DNA from: Mimachlamys varia
Taxonomy: Eukaryota > Mollusca > Bivalvia > Pectinida > Pectinidae
Length of the DNA: 64,000 bases
Assembly (NCBI GenBank): GCA_947623455.1
Contig: OX392538.1
Coordinates: 33,045,001-33,109,000, forward strand
Direction of reading: 5' to 3'
Made by a program: the position numbers and the translations under genes
Notes under the pieces: generated by a model
Told to the model about the DNA's origin: nothing
Seen by the model: only the letters and a program-made list of their open reading frames with translations
Database searches by the model: none
Shown here: one piece after another, positions 36,225 through 50,512 of the stretch
How positions within the stretch are numbered: the stretch's first letter is position 1
How the letters are laid out: each line of letters starts with the position of its first letter

Positions 36225-39200
36225 TCATGTTTTAAAACCATATTCGAACACCGAAACTTGCAAGCGTGGTCTGGTTACTTTGTAGTGACACGATTATTAG
36301 GTCATTTTCACCGACCTCTAAATTATGCATATTTTGTGACCCAGAACGAGGCTACTCCCCCTGTGACGTCATTTTAGTCCGGGAAAATCCAGCTATCGTC
36401 ATATTACACTGCTTACATAAACCTTGTATATGTATAACGTGTATAACAGCAAATATTGTTGTGATAGTTACATACTGACACATACATTACGTACAATATA
36501 CTTTTTAAAACGAAAGTACATGCATACTTTTAAAATGGTGTTTTATGGGATATTTGAATGCTAATTTCGTTCGTTATCCCGAAGAATATAGTAGTCAAGA
36601 AATGGACACCCTGTCGAAACATTACAAATCACGGGCGTGCCATTCACAAGGGATTAGTGATCTAACACAAGCGTGACACTAATTAGTTGATTGGTCAGTG
36701 AATTCACCTTGATAAGACAGGTAGACGGTAACATTTTACCTTTATACTGCTATATATACTGACATCAGTCAGGACGACGTAACCCGTACCAGAGTCATAA
36801 AAACGATAAACACGTACACCAGACAACCAACTTTATATTTATACCAATTTGACGAAAAAAAAAACAGAATTAATGTTTAATTCTAAATTATTTTCGCATT
36901 TTACGGTACGTGTAAAATAGTATGTAATCGGGGCCTTATTTGTAATTGTACTCTGTGTATTGAAAATTCCATATAGAAGATTCCGAAAATAGGATGAAAT
37001 GTATATCCAACATTATTTTATGTAGTTTTATTTAGTGTTCAAATATATCACGGAATAGGATTAGATTTTGCTATCTAGGTCCGTGGTTGTTTGTTTATAT
37101 GTGGGTTATAAGAGGCATATGACCGAATGATAACTTTTAAGGAAATTCTTTTTTTTTTTTTTGTGGTGGTGGTGGGTTTTTTTTTGGGGGGGGGGGGGTT
37201 CGATCGGAACGTCGAGGGTGTCTATATCCGAGTTACAATAATAAACATTTTCTTAATATTATATATTACATAAATTCTTTAGCTTCATCTTTGCTAGTTA
37301 CCTAATGCAAATAACCCCTGAGGCCATCAAAGGTGTGAAATGACTTACCTGAGATATCAAAGGGATGCGCGGCGGCCGGTAGATGTAAAAAAGACGATCG
37401 GTACATGCAATTATAATCTTAAACATCCGGTCAATTAACACATTAGGAAAGGTATACAATAGATTGACACCCTGTCAAATTCTCTCAGATAATAATTAAA
37501 TGTACATTGCGATGTACATTATTTTGCCCACTATACATATATTTTGTATTCACTTGAAAAAATACGAATTAGAGAAAAAAAAACGTCGCTAGTGCAATCG
37601 TTGCGATGGATAGGTTAAAAACTGTCACCGACATGGAACTTAATAAAGAAGCGATATTTCCTTCTTCAAATTCCTGAAATATCCCACGCAGAGATCGACA
37701 CGGGAATACTATCGAAAGTCCGGTTTTTCTGAGGCAAATCTAAGATGGGAATGTTCCATTCCACAAATGAAATAATCACATCTTAAAATTGTTTGAATTT
37801 CTGAGCTGACATAAAATAAATGAAAAGAAGTACTTTCGTATTAACATTTATCTACGGTGATCCAAACCTGTAATTTAATTCCGTAAAAAGACATGATACA
37901 TATTATTATACATATCGTGAATTCCTGTTATAATTGAACCGTGTTAATATAAACATGATGTAATATATCATGTATATTTATGGGGTTATGATTCCGTTTG
38001 TTGGTATTTAAACCGTATACATGTAGAATTTACAATAGCATTTTTAGATAGTTAGATTGTATTTCCCGTTTTCGAGTCAAAGTAACATATGCGTTGTGAC
38101 AATGTTTTCTGTGCTGATGTCGCTTTCTCTGGTATGTCTACTTGTCCGTCTTTGAAAACGGCAAATAATTCTGTAGCTCTATAAACATGTTTTATTATGT
38201 GGATAAAATATAAAGGCAAACTCTAATGTTACAAACTACATCACTATGTATCTGGCATGCTGAATGTTGCCAAAATTACAGTATTTTAGGTCGGTAATCA
38301 GCGGACCTAATATTAGAATGTAAGCCGGTAAGGTAAGATTGAGGAGTCGTTGTACTAAGATGACGTCATGCGATCACGTGACCAACGAACTCATTATCTC
38401 TAGTTTCGCTTGAGATGTCCAAGGCGTATGACCCGAATTTCGTGTCAATGCAAGAAAACCAGACCCCGCGCGATCGTCAGGGCATGTTGTTATGGTTTTA
38501 CAATACTACTTTTACCAAATATGAAATTTTCATTTTTCGTTGCACAAATCCTTTAAGCATCACTTTCAGTAGAGGCCGATTTGATTCATATCAGTCAAAT
38601 GCAATATGATCAGTCAGTTTCAAAAATCAGTTTATTATTTAACAAATATTGTTTGACACGTACTAAGGCAATATAGAAGTTAAGTACATCACTACCTTCC
38701 CATTGGCTACACACATGGGTACTATGAAGCGATAGGGCCCGCTCACCCGGCAAACTGTTCTGCTTGAAAATGGCTGACTCTGGAAACGACCCAAAGCTGG
38801 CCATTGTATATCACAATAAAACGAGTTTTGCTGTATACATATGTATTTAAATTAAAGAGTGATGTCCTAAACCCATTAGCTAGGGCCCTGTTGAGAGGGC
38901 ACTATTGCCTCATAGCATGGTCTTGTGATGAGATAGTGCCCCCGCCTTCGGTTCAGGCACTATCCCATCCTTCGATGTTATCATATCGGTTTGCGATAGG
39001 AGTTAATGTCTTGGGGTGTGATTTTCCCTCGCCGTTACCGTGTATACCGGGCAGGTATCGTCAACCAAAATCAGAGGATACTTTAGTACTATTTTCTCCT
39101 TGTTCATTTTCACGGAACTCTGTATCAAAACTATTTCTTTTATTTCCTATTCTTTTGCTGTTTTCAGTATCCGATATTGTCAAAGTCACCGAATGATATG

Positions 39201-41530
39201 TGCCGAATTGGTCGTACAGTCAAATAGGTCTACAATAGTACTACATAATCCCTTAACTCGGATTGGGGGTAATACATAACCCACTTCAGTGTTAGAATGA
39301 ATCATTATCTGCGACTGACGCGGTCATTACATAATTTTAGAATATTTTGGCAAACGTATTAAAGAATTTACCTGGTGCCCAAATTGCATGGTCGTAAATG
39401 GCGACTTAATTTGGAATCTTTAATTCTTCATTTATCATATCTTCCAACATTTACGTGAGTCATCCTTCAATACAGGGTAGTTAACAAGCAGAGAAATCAG
39501 AAGCGTCAAAAGTGTATTACATTTCAATTTATGCAAACAGAAACACATTCCAATATCTTTTCCCTCCAAGTATTGGGTAACCAACACAGATACTTGATAC
39601 AGATTATGTCACTCGCATAATAGCGAATACAACTGTACAATTAAATAAATTGGCACACGATATCTTCTTAAAGTTCAACATACACAGAAGGCATGGTGAC
39701 ACTCGTGTTTCGACAATAGAAATGGTTAACAAGAGTTCCAGGTACAGGAATGTGGTGCCTACCTAGGAGTTATTGTTTGTAGATTCTAGCATGTTAAACC
39801 AACCAGGTCAGAAGTACCGGTGCGCCTTAAAGGGGTAGTGTATTTGTACAAACTGTATTTTAAAGAGATCACGATTAACAGTATACGTACGTAAAAGCAC
39901 CTGCCGAATGACTAGTTAACATAAATGATGGCATACATGAGCTGCCATGATAGTTGTAAATTTAAAAAACAAAACTTTTTAGTATTGTTTACATTGATTT
40001 TAGTCTCTGTATATACAGTGTATATATTTATTCTGTTTTAAGTTTACCACACCACACCATGACATCAAATCAGTTTCATTTCAACAATTTGACCGACTTT
40101 AGCATTGTGAAGAATGAAACAGGTAAAAGTAACAAAAACACCCCTTTCTCGTAGAGGCAACACTCAACTAAAGGCCCCAATGAGTCAGTGATAAGGAAGT
40201 ATAAAGCTTTTTGGAGAAAAGATAAGATCCCGAATTAAGAAGCGCCCAACGAATAATCAACGAATAAACCAATGAAAGTAGCAGGTACAATTTAAGTCAA
40301 TATTTGCAGTTCAGACCGGACAATTGAATATATTTATATATATATAACACCGTTCATGGTTAATAATACTGCCCTGCAGGGAGGGCTTAATAATTGTACC
40401 TGCTGCCCTAATTGCATGTTCGTAGAAGGCGATTAATCTTTGGATCTTATCTTTTCTATTATTTCTAAACAACTTTCTCCTTAATAATGTCTCCGTTGGC
40501 GCAACCTCACGTTTGGCCTTTAGTTGAGCGTTCGCCCCTGGGAGGAAGGCTATCGGTTCTGGCCCCAGGCAGAAACATACCCGAGTCTCTTAAATTATTG
40601 AAGTATATCGAAATTTGGTCTAAGGTATCCTCGAGTGCAGTAACTGACCCCATACCATACAATTCTTCTATTTAGATGGATGTTCATGTTTATTATTAAA
40701 ATTAACTAAAAACTTCTTGACAGAAGAAGAAGCAGTTCTGTATAAATCGACGGTGTTGGTCCCATAAGTCCTAAATTTCGTCTAAAAATAAGCGATAAAT
40801 ACTAATCGTTGAGCAATTACATAACAATATCAGTGTTGTTGACAATTACAGTTGTGGTAACGTACAACGCACCAAAAAAAGCGTGCGTTCATCGAGCACA
40901 CACCGTTCATAAATCGTAAGCCGATGGTGCCACAAGTGGGCGATCTAAAGATCGTTCGTTCATCTGTGCGGCTGAAAACACGCAATTGGTACAGCTGGTC
41001 GCTAAATATTACGGAATAAAAAGGTACGGAACACTCTTATCGGAACACTTTATAATTCGCATCATATGCATTTAGACGAGGTTAAATTTACAATATACAG
41101 TGAATTGTATTACAGTGAGCATGAGACAGTCAAAAACGGGTTTAGCTCCCAGGTAACAGAACTTGTAAATAGCATGCCGGAGTTAATTAGCTGCCTGTGA
41201 CTGGCGATCCACCACGACAGCTAATAAGATGTACCGAGTGACCGTTGTGAGAACAAAACTGATTCTTATAAACAGTTCTTTAAACCACCCCACTTTACCT
41301 GTGTCTTCACACCTAAGCGAGTGATGTAACTGCATAGGGACAGAGAGGTATAAAATATGGGCTATGTGCAGGTAAAAACTGACAATGTTTACCGGAATGA
41401 AAACGTGTCTGTATGTGTTGAAAGTAAACTTTAGCTTTTTGATCTGTTTAAAAAAGCACCAAACCGTATCTATGGTTAAAATAATTTAGAGAATACCAAA
41501 ATCATAATCCAAACTCAACATCGATTAATC

Positions 41531-41554
41531 GGGGGGGGGGGGGGGGGGGGGGGG
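41531..41554. repeat. Poly-G tract of 24 G at a deletion junction in copy B
   Basis: Copy A has only 6 G here (5040-5045) followed by about 150 bp that B lacks; B resumes with ACTTGGTGAACTTACTG. The missing sequence contains the nested inverted repeat at 5114-5191. Either a real structure-provoked deletion with G-run expansion or an assembly or sequencing fault. Confidence 0.85.
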
Positions 41555-41772
41555 ACTTGGTGAACTTACTGTTGACACATCATTCAACACACCACACATC
41601 GGGTTATACAAGCTGTGCGACCCCTCAACTAACTTTAATGGGACAGACACATGTACTGAGATAAACCTATGAAAAATAGACTGAATGTGAATACATCTTT
41701 TGTAGTCATATGTATTAAAATTTGAGCACTTGCCAAAATGTTGACTTAACATTGCATGTTGTAACCCTGAAA

Positions 41773-42192
41773 CGCCCCGATCAGTCGATACCGTCAGTCG
41801 TTCTTTGAAGGTATCATGTTCGTGTGTTTCACGGGCAGAATATAAAGGATTACAGGTGTTTCGAATATCAAACGTGAGCGACCAGATGGGTTTAAATTGA
41901 TATAGAGGGGAGATTTTAGCAGCTCTATTCAACTTTAACCGAAACAAATTACAGCAATAACTACTATCATGTTATATATTGCGTGCGAGCAACATGAGAC
42001 GTCATTAGGCAAACTTGATTGAAATGTAAAAAAACCACCCCTAGCAAATGTCAAAACGCCATGATCATATCTTTTTTGAGCAAAAAACACAACTAGAGTA
42101 CTGTAGCCTCATATGTATATAGAGTTTGGTCAAGATATATTTAACGGACGGAGCTCATTTGAATATCCCCAACGATCGCGTTGGTCAACTGA
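41773..42192 (+). repeat. Single 427-bp-family block in copy B
   Basis: Equivalent of 5449-5875. Its left edge is 4 bases shorter and joined to GTAACCCTGAAA, missing about 35 bp of the A flank. B has no second block. Confidence 0.8.
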
Positions 42193-44119
42193 TGTTAAAG
42201 ACAGCTAGGGGGACTTTGGGCTCTTTTTGTCAATGAGAAATTTAATTGAGTTGATACCGTATGTAATACAACTTGGTAAAAGTATACACTGTTCTCAGAA
42301 ATTACATTTCTAATTAGCTAAATTATGATCTGTGTGTGCGTGTGAATAGTGTCAACGTTTTCGTAATATGAAATTACCATCAAAATTCGACAAAATATTG
42401 AGAATTAGTAACGATAATTATTAAGTTTGATTTAATGATGATGGCATTTGACTATGAATATAATTTGCTTGTTAATAGTACCAACACTAATGCAGTGAAC
42501 GTTGTCGAGGAAAAGACAATCGACAAATTATTAAGCAAGTGATTTAGTATGGATAACTGCTGAATTTGATTCCATGATAAGGACATTTGACAGAACAATG
42601 TTGTACTTATACGCCGTAAAATCGCCCACTACCTAAATTGTACAACGTTCATATCTATTAACTTTAAACGTGATACTTACAAAACATCCCTCATTGATCG
42701 GAAGGTGTTTATACCTGTGATAAATCTAAAGTAACATAATATAATCGCATTTATATGTGACTCGTCTTTAATCAGATGATAAAAAAGCCTTATCGATCAA
42801 ATTACTGTCGTTCCATTATCAACAGGTTATCGGTCGATATGAAACATACTTAATGACACGTTGTAATTTTATATCCGACAACTATCGTCTTCTCCACTTG
42901 ACCTAAATTAGCAAAAAACGCTGGGCCATACAAACATTACCACATACAAACCATTTTTTGGAAAATCCTAGCCGCTTCAACTCGGTATTAATTTTGTTTA
43001 TTGAAACACTAACGCGGACTTTACTTGTCGATATAAGTAATGTGCATTACTGGTGACTGTTTTGAAGGTTTTGGTTCCTACAAAATTTCAAGCTCAGAGA
43101 GTAAACAGTACGAGGGCTCCAACCAGTACATGACCAATTACACAATTTTAAGCAACCCACTGATAAGCTGTAAGACTGACTGGTTCATTTACCTGTTATT
43201 CAAAGATTATTATTGAGCCTTAGGCCTGGTCACATTATACGTGTACTAAAAACAGGTTAATCAGTTGCTTCTTCCCCTCTTTATGCTGTATGTTAAGCAC
43301 GGAAAAGCTACGACAAGTGTTGACCGTGGAGTATAACTAATTGCATGCGTTCCTCATTCGGGCGAACGTGCCATAAAGAGCCATATCCAGTCAAATAAAT
43401 GCCCCTATCGTGTGCTTTAGACACTTGAGATCACAATGACAATAAAAGTATGTCATATTACATCTTCCAAAAAGAATTGAATTTATTCAATAATCTCTTA
43501 TCATATACAGCTTATGTTTGAATATATAAAGAAAGTTTATGTAATGACAAGGGTATATTACAAACGTACATGACTATATATGTGCCATACTTGTTTGTTT
43601 TATGTAGTTTTCAACATAATTTGTCTATTTAGATATCCTTATACCGCATTACGTAAACAGTCTAGTGCCCCACTTGGGCGATCCGTTGGTCTTTCAAAAT
43701 GCCTAATTTCAAATGGTTCGGATAGCCAAAAAAACGACAGGATAAGTCGATATTCTTTTGCGTATTATGAATCATTTGTCTCGCACTTATGATCTGTGGA
43801 GGTAGTGTCGCTGTCAAAAAGCCCTTAAATTGTTTATGTTTTTTTTCTGAGGGCTGATTTGGTCGGTTAATAATATAATACTGTGGAGGTTATGTCGCTG
43901 TCAAAAAGCCCTTTGATTTTTTATGTTTTTCTGAGGGCTGATAAGGTCGGTTAAGAAGAGTCAACAATGTATTACATTGCAAATTATGCACACAATACAT
44001 TTCTCCCAAGGTATTTGGGAACCCGACATAGGTGGTTATGTCACCCACACATAGCGAATGTTAATTAGATGGTACACGCTATTTGTTATACACAGAGTAT
44101 TAGAGTCAACCACGTTTTT

Positions 44120-45065
44120 ATACGCCCGTCAAAAATTACGGGACGTATTATGGTATGGCGTTGTCCATCCGTCCGTTGTAAACTTTTATTTTTTCAAGAG
44201 ATCTCCTCCTACAGTTTTCGATGGTTTTCTTTCAAACGTGCTAGGCTTAACCACCATAACATGAAGTTATGTTTTCCTGAATGACAATTCGATTCGAGAA
44301 TATTCACTAGAGTTATATGTCCCTTTGGGACGCAATTTCGGGCATTATTTAGCAAACATAATTTTTTTGTGTTTTCTTTAATTCCTCTAAAATTTGGTAT
44401 GGTACTTAGAAAACCTATAATATTTATCATATATTACGGGTTTTGTTGAGTTATTTCAAATTTTCGCGTAACAGCATTGCATATTTGCAATTGCAAAATA
44501 TAGGCATTATGTAGAAAATGCATTTCTGTCGGAAACTGTTGTTTTTTTCCGGAGATCTTCTCCTACAGTTTTCAACCGATATCCCTTAAACTTGCTAGGC
44601 TCAATTATCATAACTTGAAATTATGTATTCCTGAATGACAGTTTGATTCGACAGTATTTACTAGAGTTATGGCCCTTTAGAATTTCGTATCTGATGCAAT
44701 TTCAGACATTATGTGAAAAATGTTAGAACTTTTTAGCTTTTTCTTCAATTCCTCTAAAATTGTGTATGGTACTTCGAAAAGAATTTAACATATATTACGG
44801 GTTTTGTTGAGTTATTTCAACTTTTTGCATAACAGCATTGCATAATTGCAATTGCAAAATACAGGAATTTTGTAGAATATGTATTTCTGTCGTAAACTGT
44901 TGTTTTTTTCGGAGATCTTCTCCTACAGTTTTCAACCGATATCTTAGTTATCATGACATGAAATTGTGTTTTCCTGAATAACAGTTTAATTCAACAATAT
45001 GTACTAGAGTTGTGGCCCTTTAAGACTTTGTATCTGATGCAGTTTTCGGATATTATGTAGAAAGT
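44120..45065 (+). repeat. Three tandem units of about 355 bp
   Basis: GAGATCTCCTCCTACAGTTTTC or GAGATCTTCTCCTACAGTTTTC-like phrases occur near 44200, 44555 and 44910. Each is followed by CTTGCTAGGC/CATAAC, TTCCTGAATGACA, TACTAGAGTTATGGCCCTTT and TTTCTTCAATTCCTCTAAAAT-like text. Diverged, non-coding. Copy A keeps only the first part. Confidence 0.75.
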
Positions 45066-45564
45066 GTCATAACTTTCTTTTTGTTTCCATACCATTATAC
45101 TTCCGATAGGGTACGATGGGCTTATCATGTCTCCGCTTGACGATCGGGCGATTGTAGCACTACTTTTTCTTGTCCTATGTTTTTAGCGACTTAAAGGGGT
45201 AGTATAATTATCCTGCATTTTAAAATATTCACGAGTAACAGTACACAAAAACGCACCTGTCCAATGATAAGTTAGCATCAATGTAGACATAATTGAATTG
45301 GAATGAAAGTTGGGAACATCAAAACATGTATTAGTATTGTATTGTGTATAGTCTGTATATAATTATTATATATATTCTGTTTAAGGTTTGCCACACAGCG
45401 TGATATGAATTCAGAGAACAGGAATATTATTGGGATTTCATTTTCATTTTCATTTTCAAAACTTTGACCGATTCTTGGATTTTGAAGAATGAAGCAGTGT
45501 TACGTCGAGAGACGACCTTGCATAACAATATCAGGAAATTACAAACCAGGTCAACTGGTTCGGA

Positions 45565-45635
45565 CCTTTTGGCCTGGTGGTAACGCACTGGCTCCTTAGC
45601 CTAGGGGTATCGGGTTCGCGCTCTGCTCGTCTCAC
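45565..45635 (+). pseudogene. tRNA-like head, SINE or tRNA relic
   Basis: TTGGCCTGGTGGTAACGC resembles a box A region and GGTATCGGGTTCGCGCTC a box B, spaced as in a tRNA. Stems do not all pair and there is no clear tail, so I call it a relic, found only in copy B. Confidence 0.4.
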
Positions 45636-46693
45636 TGGTTTATTTCTCAATATTGTTTATTTCCCAGGTCGGGATGTTTGTATTGATAAGAACCCATGTC
45701 TGGGTGTTTGTATGTACTAATTATCACAATGATAATTTCTTAAATATAATAACAGTCCCTGTTATGTCGTGACGGATCTGTTTGATTTGTATGCCTACGT
45801 CAGGTTCTGTATGCCATAACGTTTTGTAACATTAAGTAGAAGTAAGTACTCTTTTGTGAGATCCTGTGAGATTCAGGGAACAAAACTCACACCTTTCCTC
45901 GCAGAGGGTTGGGGGACGACAACGCTCATATAAAGGCCAATAGTATGTCATTGGAAAGGGAGACATAAGGAAGGAAAAAGTTGTCTCAGAGAAAAGACAA
46001 GATACAATTTAGTAGTCTCTTATAAATAATTTAATAAAAGTAGCAGGTATAATTTGTTTAACTAACCTGCAGTACAGCCGATAAAAAAGATAAAACCGAA
46101 GGCCTACATTTTTGTATATGTTTGATATTCCATTATATATCACATCGTGCATACTTGAACGAAAGCTCGTGCCTTTTGTATCTTTTAAACATATCGCTCA
46201 CCTGTTTACATTGGTAACTAGGTAATCATTTCAAAATCATCCACTGGACAGAGTTATACCCCAAAACCAATCCTTGAAGCATATCTATAAAGTTAACTTT
46301 GTTTATTGATGGGTATCTTAAACAAAGTCCATAGGGCGAAGGCTAGACCCTGACATCAACGCTAATGCCTTGATTGTGCTCTTCTCTTTATGCCCAGCAA
46401 CTGTACATTTGTATAATAATAGTTATGGGGTGAGAATCTCAATCATTTAAATGTTATGATACAGAAGTTATGTCTGCAAGGGCGTGCTTACCACGAAACC
46501 TATCAAATCATTATGATTGTGATTGTATCTTTATACCAAATCCACTCATAACTTGATGACTAGTAGCGATTTAAATGAAGTGTCTCTATTTCCCCTGTTT
46601 GGCTCCGCCTGTCTGGTCCCATGGGAGTCACAATTTATGCAAAATGTGTTCCCCTTTCCCAAAGGGTATTATTTTAATCAAATTGGATTCACA

Positions 46694-48490
46694 TTCATTT
46701 AGTCCTTCATGACCAGAAGCGATTCAAAAGGCTTTGCCAATATTTCCCATATTGGGCCCCGTCCCTTAAGCGACAGAGGGTAAGAGTCACCATTTATATT
46801 CAACCTACCCCTTTCCCCAAGATTGTTTTTGACCAATTTAGTTCAAATCCATTTAAAACTGTATGACTAGCAGTAGCTTAAAGGGGTGACCTATTTCTTC
46901 TATTGGGTCCAGTGCCGTCATTTATGCAAAGTCTATTTGCCCTCTTCCAAGAATGTTTCTGACTAAATTTGGTAAAATTCTATTCAGTTTCTTACGACAA
47001 GTAGCGATTTAAAGTTAATATCAACGGACTGACGGACGACGGACGCTGCGCCATGGCATGGTCCAGGTGAGTTAAAAATAATTGACTCGAGTGAAATAAA
47101 TTCCATATCCAAGAACCAGTCGTTGTGTAAGCTCTTTTTATTCGACAGTATTGTACTGTTACCGTGGATTTTCGTCATTTCACAATGTTAAAAATACACA
47201 TTAATATTTCAACCAGGAAGTGAAGGAACTTAACTGATGATATTTAATTCGTGTTTATAAAATAATAAATATCTGATGTTCTGATCAATAATCCCATGGT
47301 GTCGCACAATCTTCCTATCTATGGGGTCGTGTTTCATAGAAGACGTTAAGTGGAAACGTTAAATAAAAATGTACCTTAGGTATCAATGATCACTCTTGAT
47401 AAAGAAAGAAATGCCAAGGAGTCCGAACATACTTTCTAGGTTTAACCTGTGAAGGGTCGTTAGATAAACACCTGGCTAATCATTTTCATCTCTGATGACA
47501 TCTGATAACAATATTAAAGATTGACAAAGTATATCTTTCAGCAATTAGCTATAGATACTCATGCTGGTGTTGTATCAAATAAAACAAGCGTTCTTATCTG
47601 GGAATGCACACATACATGACCTTGTTTATTTGATTTAGGTGTAATGTTTAAAAAGCAAAGGTCTATTTGGACTAATATGAGTCATTTTAGATACCTGCTG
47701 TGCATACATGTTATGTTGGGTAAGGGCCATTCAAATTATGTACATATATAGTTTCGAGAAAAAAAGTATTTAAATGACATAATTAAGGATATTACTTTCG
47801 GGTTTTACATTAATTGTTGTATGGTTCCAAGGTTGATCTTATTTCTTCTGCTTCTTTAAATCTTTGTTTTTCCAATTACGGCATGCCTCATCTGTAGCAT
47901 TTCGATTAAAATACTGACACACAAATTATAGACTTCGTTGTAGAAGAAAACCAGTATTACATGTACGCTCCTCCCCTTCTGTTTCAGTAGTAGCCGACAA
48001 CTATTTCTGATTTCAAACATCTTGTCTCCAAGCATCACCGATAAATATAAGATTAACAAAACAGGCGTTAGTTTGTAGTGAGTGTTGTCACAGATTACCA
48101 AAAGACTTACAACAGACATAATGCAATAATTTAGCGATTGAAATTCAGTTTTGGCTGATTATGTGCATAACCTTCATCATGTTCTCATTTAAAAAGAGTT
48201 TAATCTACAGTAGAACCTTGTTATCACCAACTCGTATAACTCTAACACCACGTTAACGAGGTTCGACTAAGTTATATTGCACATGTATTCCACAAGGATA
48301 TACATCTATATGTGTGATTGTTTCTGATTAACGTTACCGTATTTCAGGAAAGTTTGCATGATACATGCCCTGTGAAATAGTTTATGCTATAACATAAAGA
48401 TATCGAAAACGTAGTGATAACGTTCACACATATATGTAAATATATCAATGACCCCCTACTCGTTCAGTTTGGAATGTTAAACCAGCGGAT
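46694..48490 (+). repeat. Tandem 2-kb unit, first copy (B only)
   Basis: Matches 48491-50512 and A 8721-10742. It lacks the 236-bp element. The next unit starts abruptly at 48491 after CCAGCGGAT. Confidence 0.85.
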
Positions 48491-50512
48491 CCATTTAGTC
48501 ATTCATGACTAGTAGCGATTCAAAAGGCTTTACCAATATTTCCCATATTGGGACCCGTCCCTCAAGCCACAGAGGGTAAGAGTCACCATTTATGTTAATT
48601 CTGTCCCCCTTTCCCCAATGATGTTTTTGACCAAATTTAGTTCAAATCCATTCAAAACTGTATGACTAGCAGCAGCTTTAAGGAATGACCTATTTCTTCT
48701 ATTGGGGCTGGCCCCTTTGGGGCCAGTGCCGTAATTTATGCAAAATCAATTTGCCCTCTTCCAAGAATGTTTGGAGAATTAGCGTTAAGAATTAACGGAC
48801 GGACGGCCGACGGACACTGCGCCATGGCATGGTCCAGGTGAGTTAAAAATAACTGACTCGAGTGAAATAAATTCCATATCCAAGAACCACTCGATGTGTA
48901 ACCTATATTTATTCAACATTACTGTACTGTTACCCTGGATTTTCGTCATTTCCCAATGTTAAAAAACACTGATATTGCCTACAGGAAATAAAGAAACTAA
49001 ACTGGTGATATTTAATTCGTGTTTATAAAATAAAAAATATCTGATGTTCTGATTTATTCTAACATCAATAATCCCATTGTGTCGCAAAATCTTCCTATCC
49101 ATGGGGTCATGCTTCACAAAAGACGTTAACTGGAAACCTTCCTTAACGTCAAATGAAAATGCACCTTAGGTATCAATGATCACTCTTGATAAAGTAAGGC
49201 ATGCGAAGGAGTCCTAACATACTTTCCAGGTTTAACCTGTGAAGAAGGGTCGTTAGATAAACACCTGTCTAATCATTTTTATCTCTGATGACATCTGATA
49301 ACAATATTAAAGATTGACAAAGTATCTCTTTCAGCAATTAGCTATAGATACTCATGCTGGTGTTGTATCAAATAAAACAATCGTTTTTATCTGGGAATGC
49401 ACACATACATGACCTTGTTTATTTGATTTAGGCGTAATGTTTAAAAAGCAAAAGTCTATAGGGCTACTATGAGTCATTGTAGATACCTGCTGTGCATACA
49501 TGTTATGTTTGGTAAGGGCCAATCAAATTATGTACATAAATAATTTCGAGTAAAAAAACCATTTAAATGACATAATTAAGGATATTACTTTCGGGTTTTA
49601 CATTAATTGTTGTATGGTTCCAAGGTTGATCTTATTTTCTCTGCTTCTTTTTCTAATTACGGCATGCCTCATCTGTAGCATTTCGATTAAAATACTGTCA
49701 CACAAATTATAGACTTCGTTGTAGAAGAAAACCAGTATTACATGTACGCTCCTCCCCTTCTGTTTCAGTAGTAGCCGACAACTATTTCTGATTTCAAACA
49801 TCTTGTCTCCAAGCATCACCGATAAATATAAGATTAACAAAACAGGCGTTAGTTTGTACTGAGTGTTGTCACAGATTACCAAAAGACTTACAAAAGACAT
49901 GATGCAATGATTAAGCGATTGAAATTCAGTTTTGGCTGATTATGTGCATAACCTTCGTCATGTTCTCATTTAAAAAGAGTTTAAATTACAGTAGAAATAA
50001 ATCAGAGAATACCGAAGCGTTAACAAAATCATAATCCAAACTCAAAATCGATCAAACCAGGGGCAAAATATGAACAAAGGAAAGATTCACATTGAGACCC
50101 TTGCAAAAGCACAAGAGAATAAGACCAGGAGTTCCGGAAGAGTAAGCGTCTTCTGCTTAATCGACGACACTCGCCATGTAAATCTTTGTCACATCCAAGT
50201 AAACATCAAGTTCTCAAAATGAGAACCGAGTATAGAACCTTGTTATCACCAACTCGTATAACTCTAACACTCCGTTAACGAGGTTCGACTAAGTTATATT
50301 CCACATGTATTCCACAAGGTACATACATCTATATGTGTGATCGTTTCCGATTAACGTTACCGTATTTCAGGAAAGTTTACATGATGCATGCCCTGTGAAA
50401 TAGTGTATGCTATAACATAAAGATATCGAAAACGTAGTAATGACGTTCACACGTATTTGTAAATATATCAATGGCCTTTACTCGTTAAGTTTGGTATGTT
50501 CAGCCAGCGGAT
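48491..50512 (+). repeat. Tandem 2-kb unit, second copy (B only)
   Basis: Diverged from the first unit by several percent with small indels. It carries the 236-bp element at 49997-50232. From the equivalent of A 9680 onward it is nearly identical to copy A. Confidence 0.85.
49997..50232 (+). mobile_element. 236-bp dispersed element, copy in B
   Basis: Same length and site as 10224-10459, bracketed by TAGAA at 49992-49996 and 50233-50237. Confidence 0.75.

Noticed and set aside
38804..39196. 130-residue plus ORF in copy B
   Set aside because: Not kept open in copy A, has no recognisable domain and begins at a non-ATG codon.
41525..41947. 140-residue minus-strand ORF ending in poly-Pro
   Set aside because: The poly-Pro is the poly-G run read backwards. 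The rest is the 427-bp repeat; copy A does not keep the frame.
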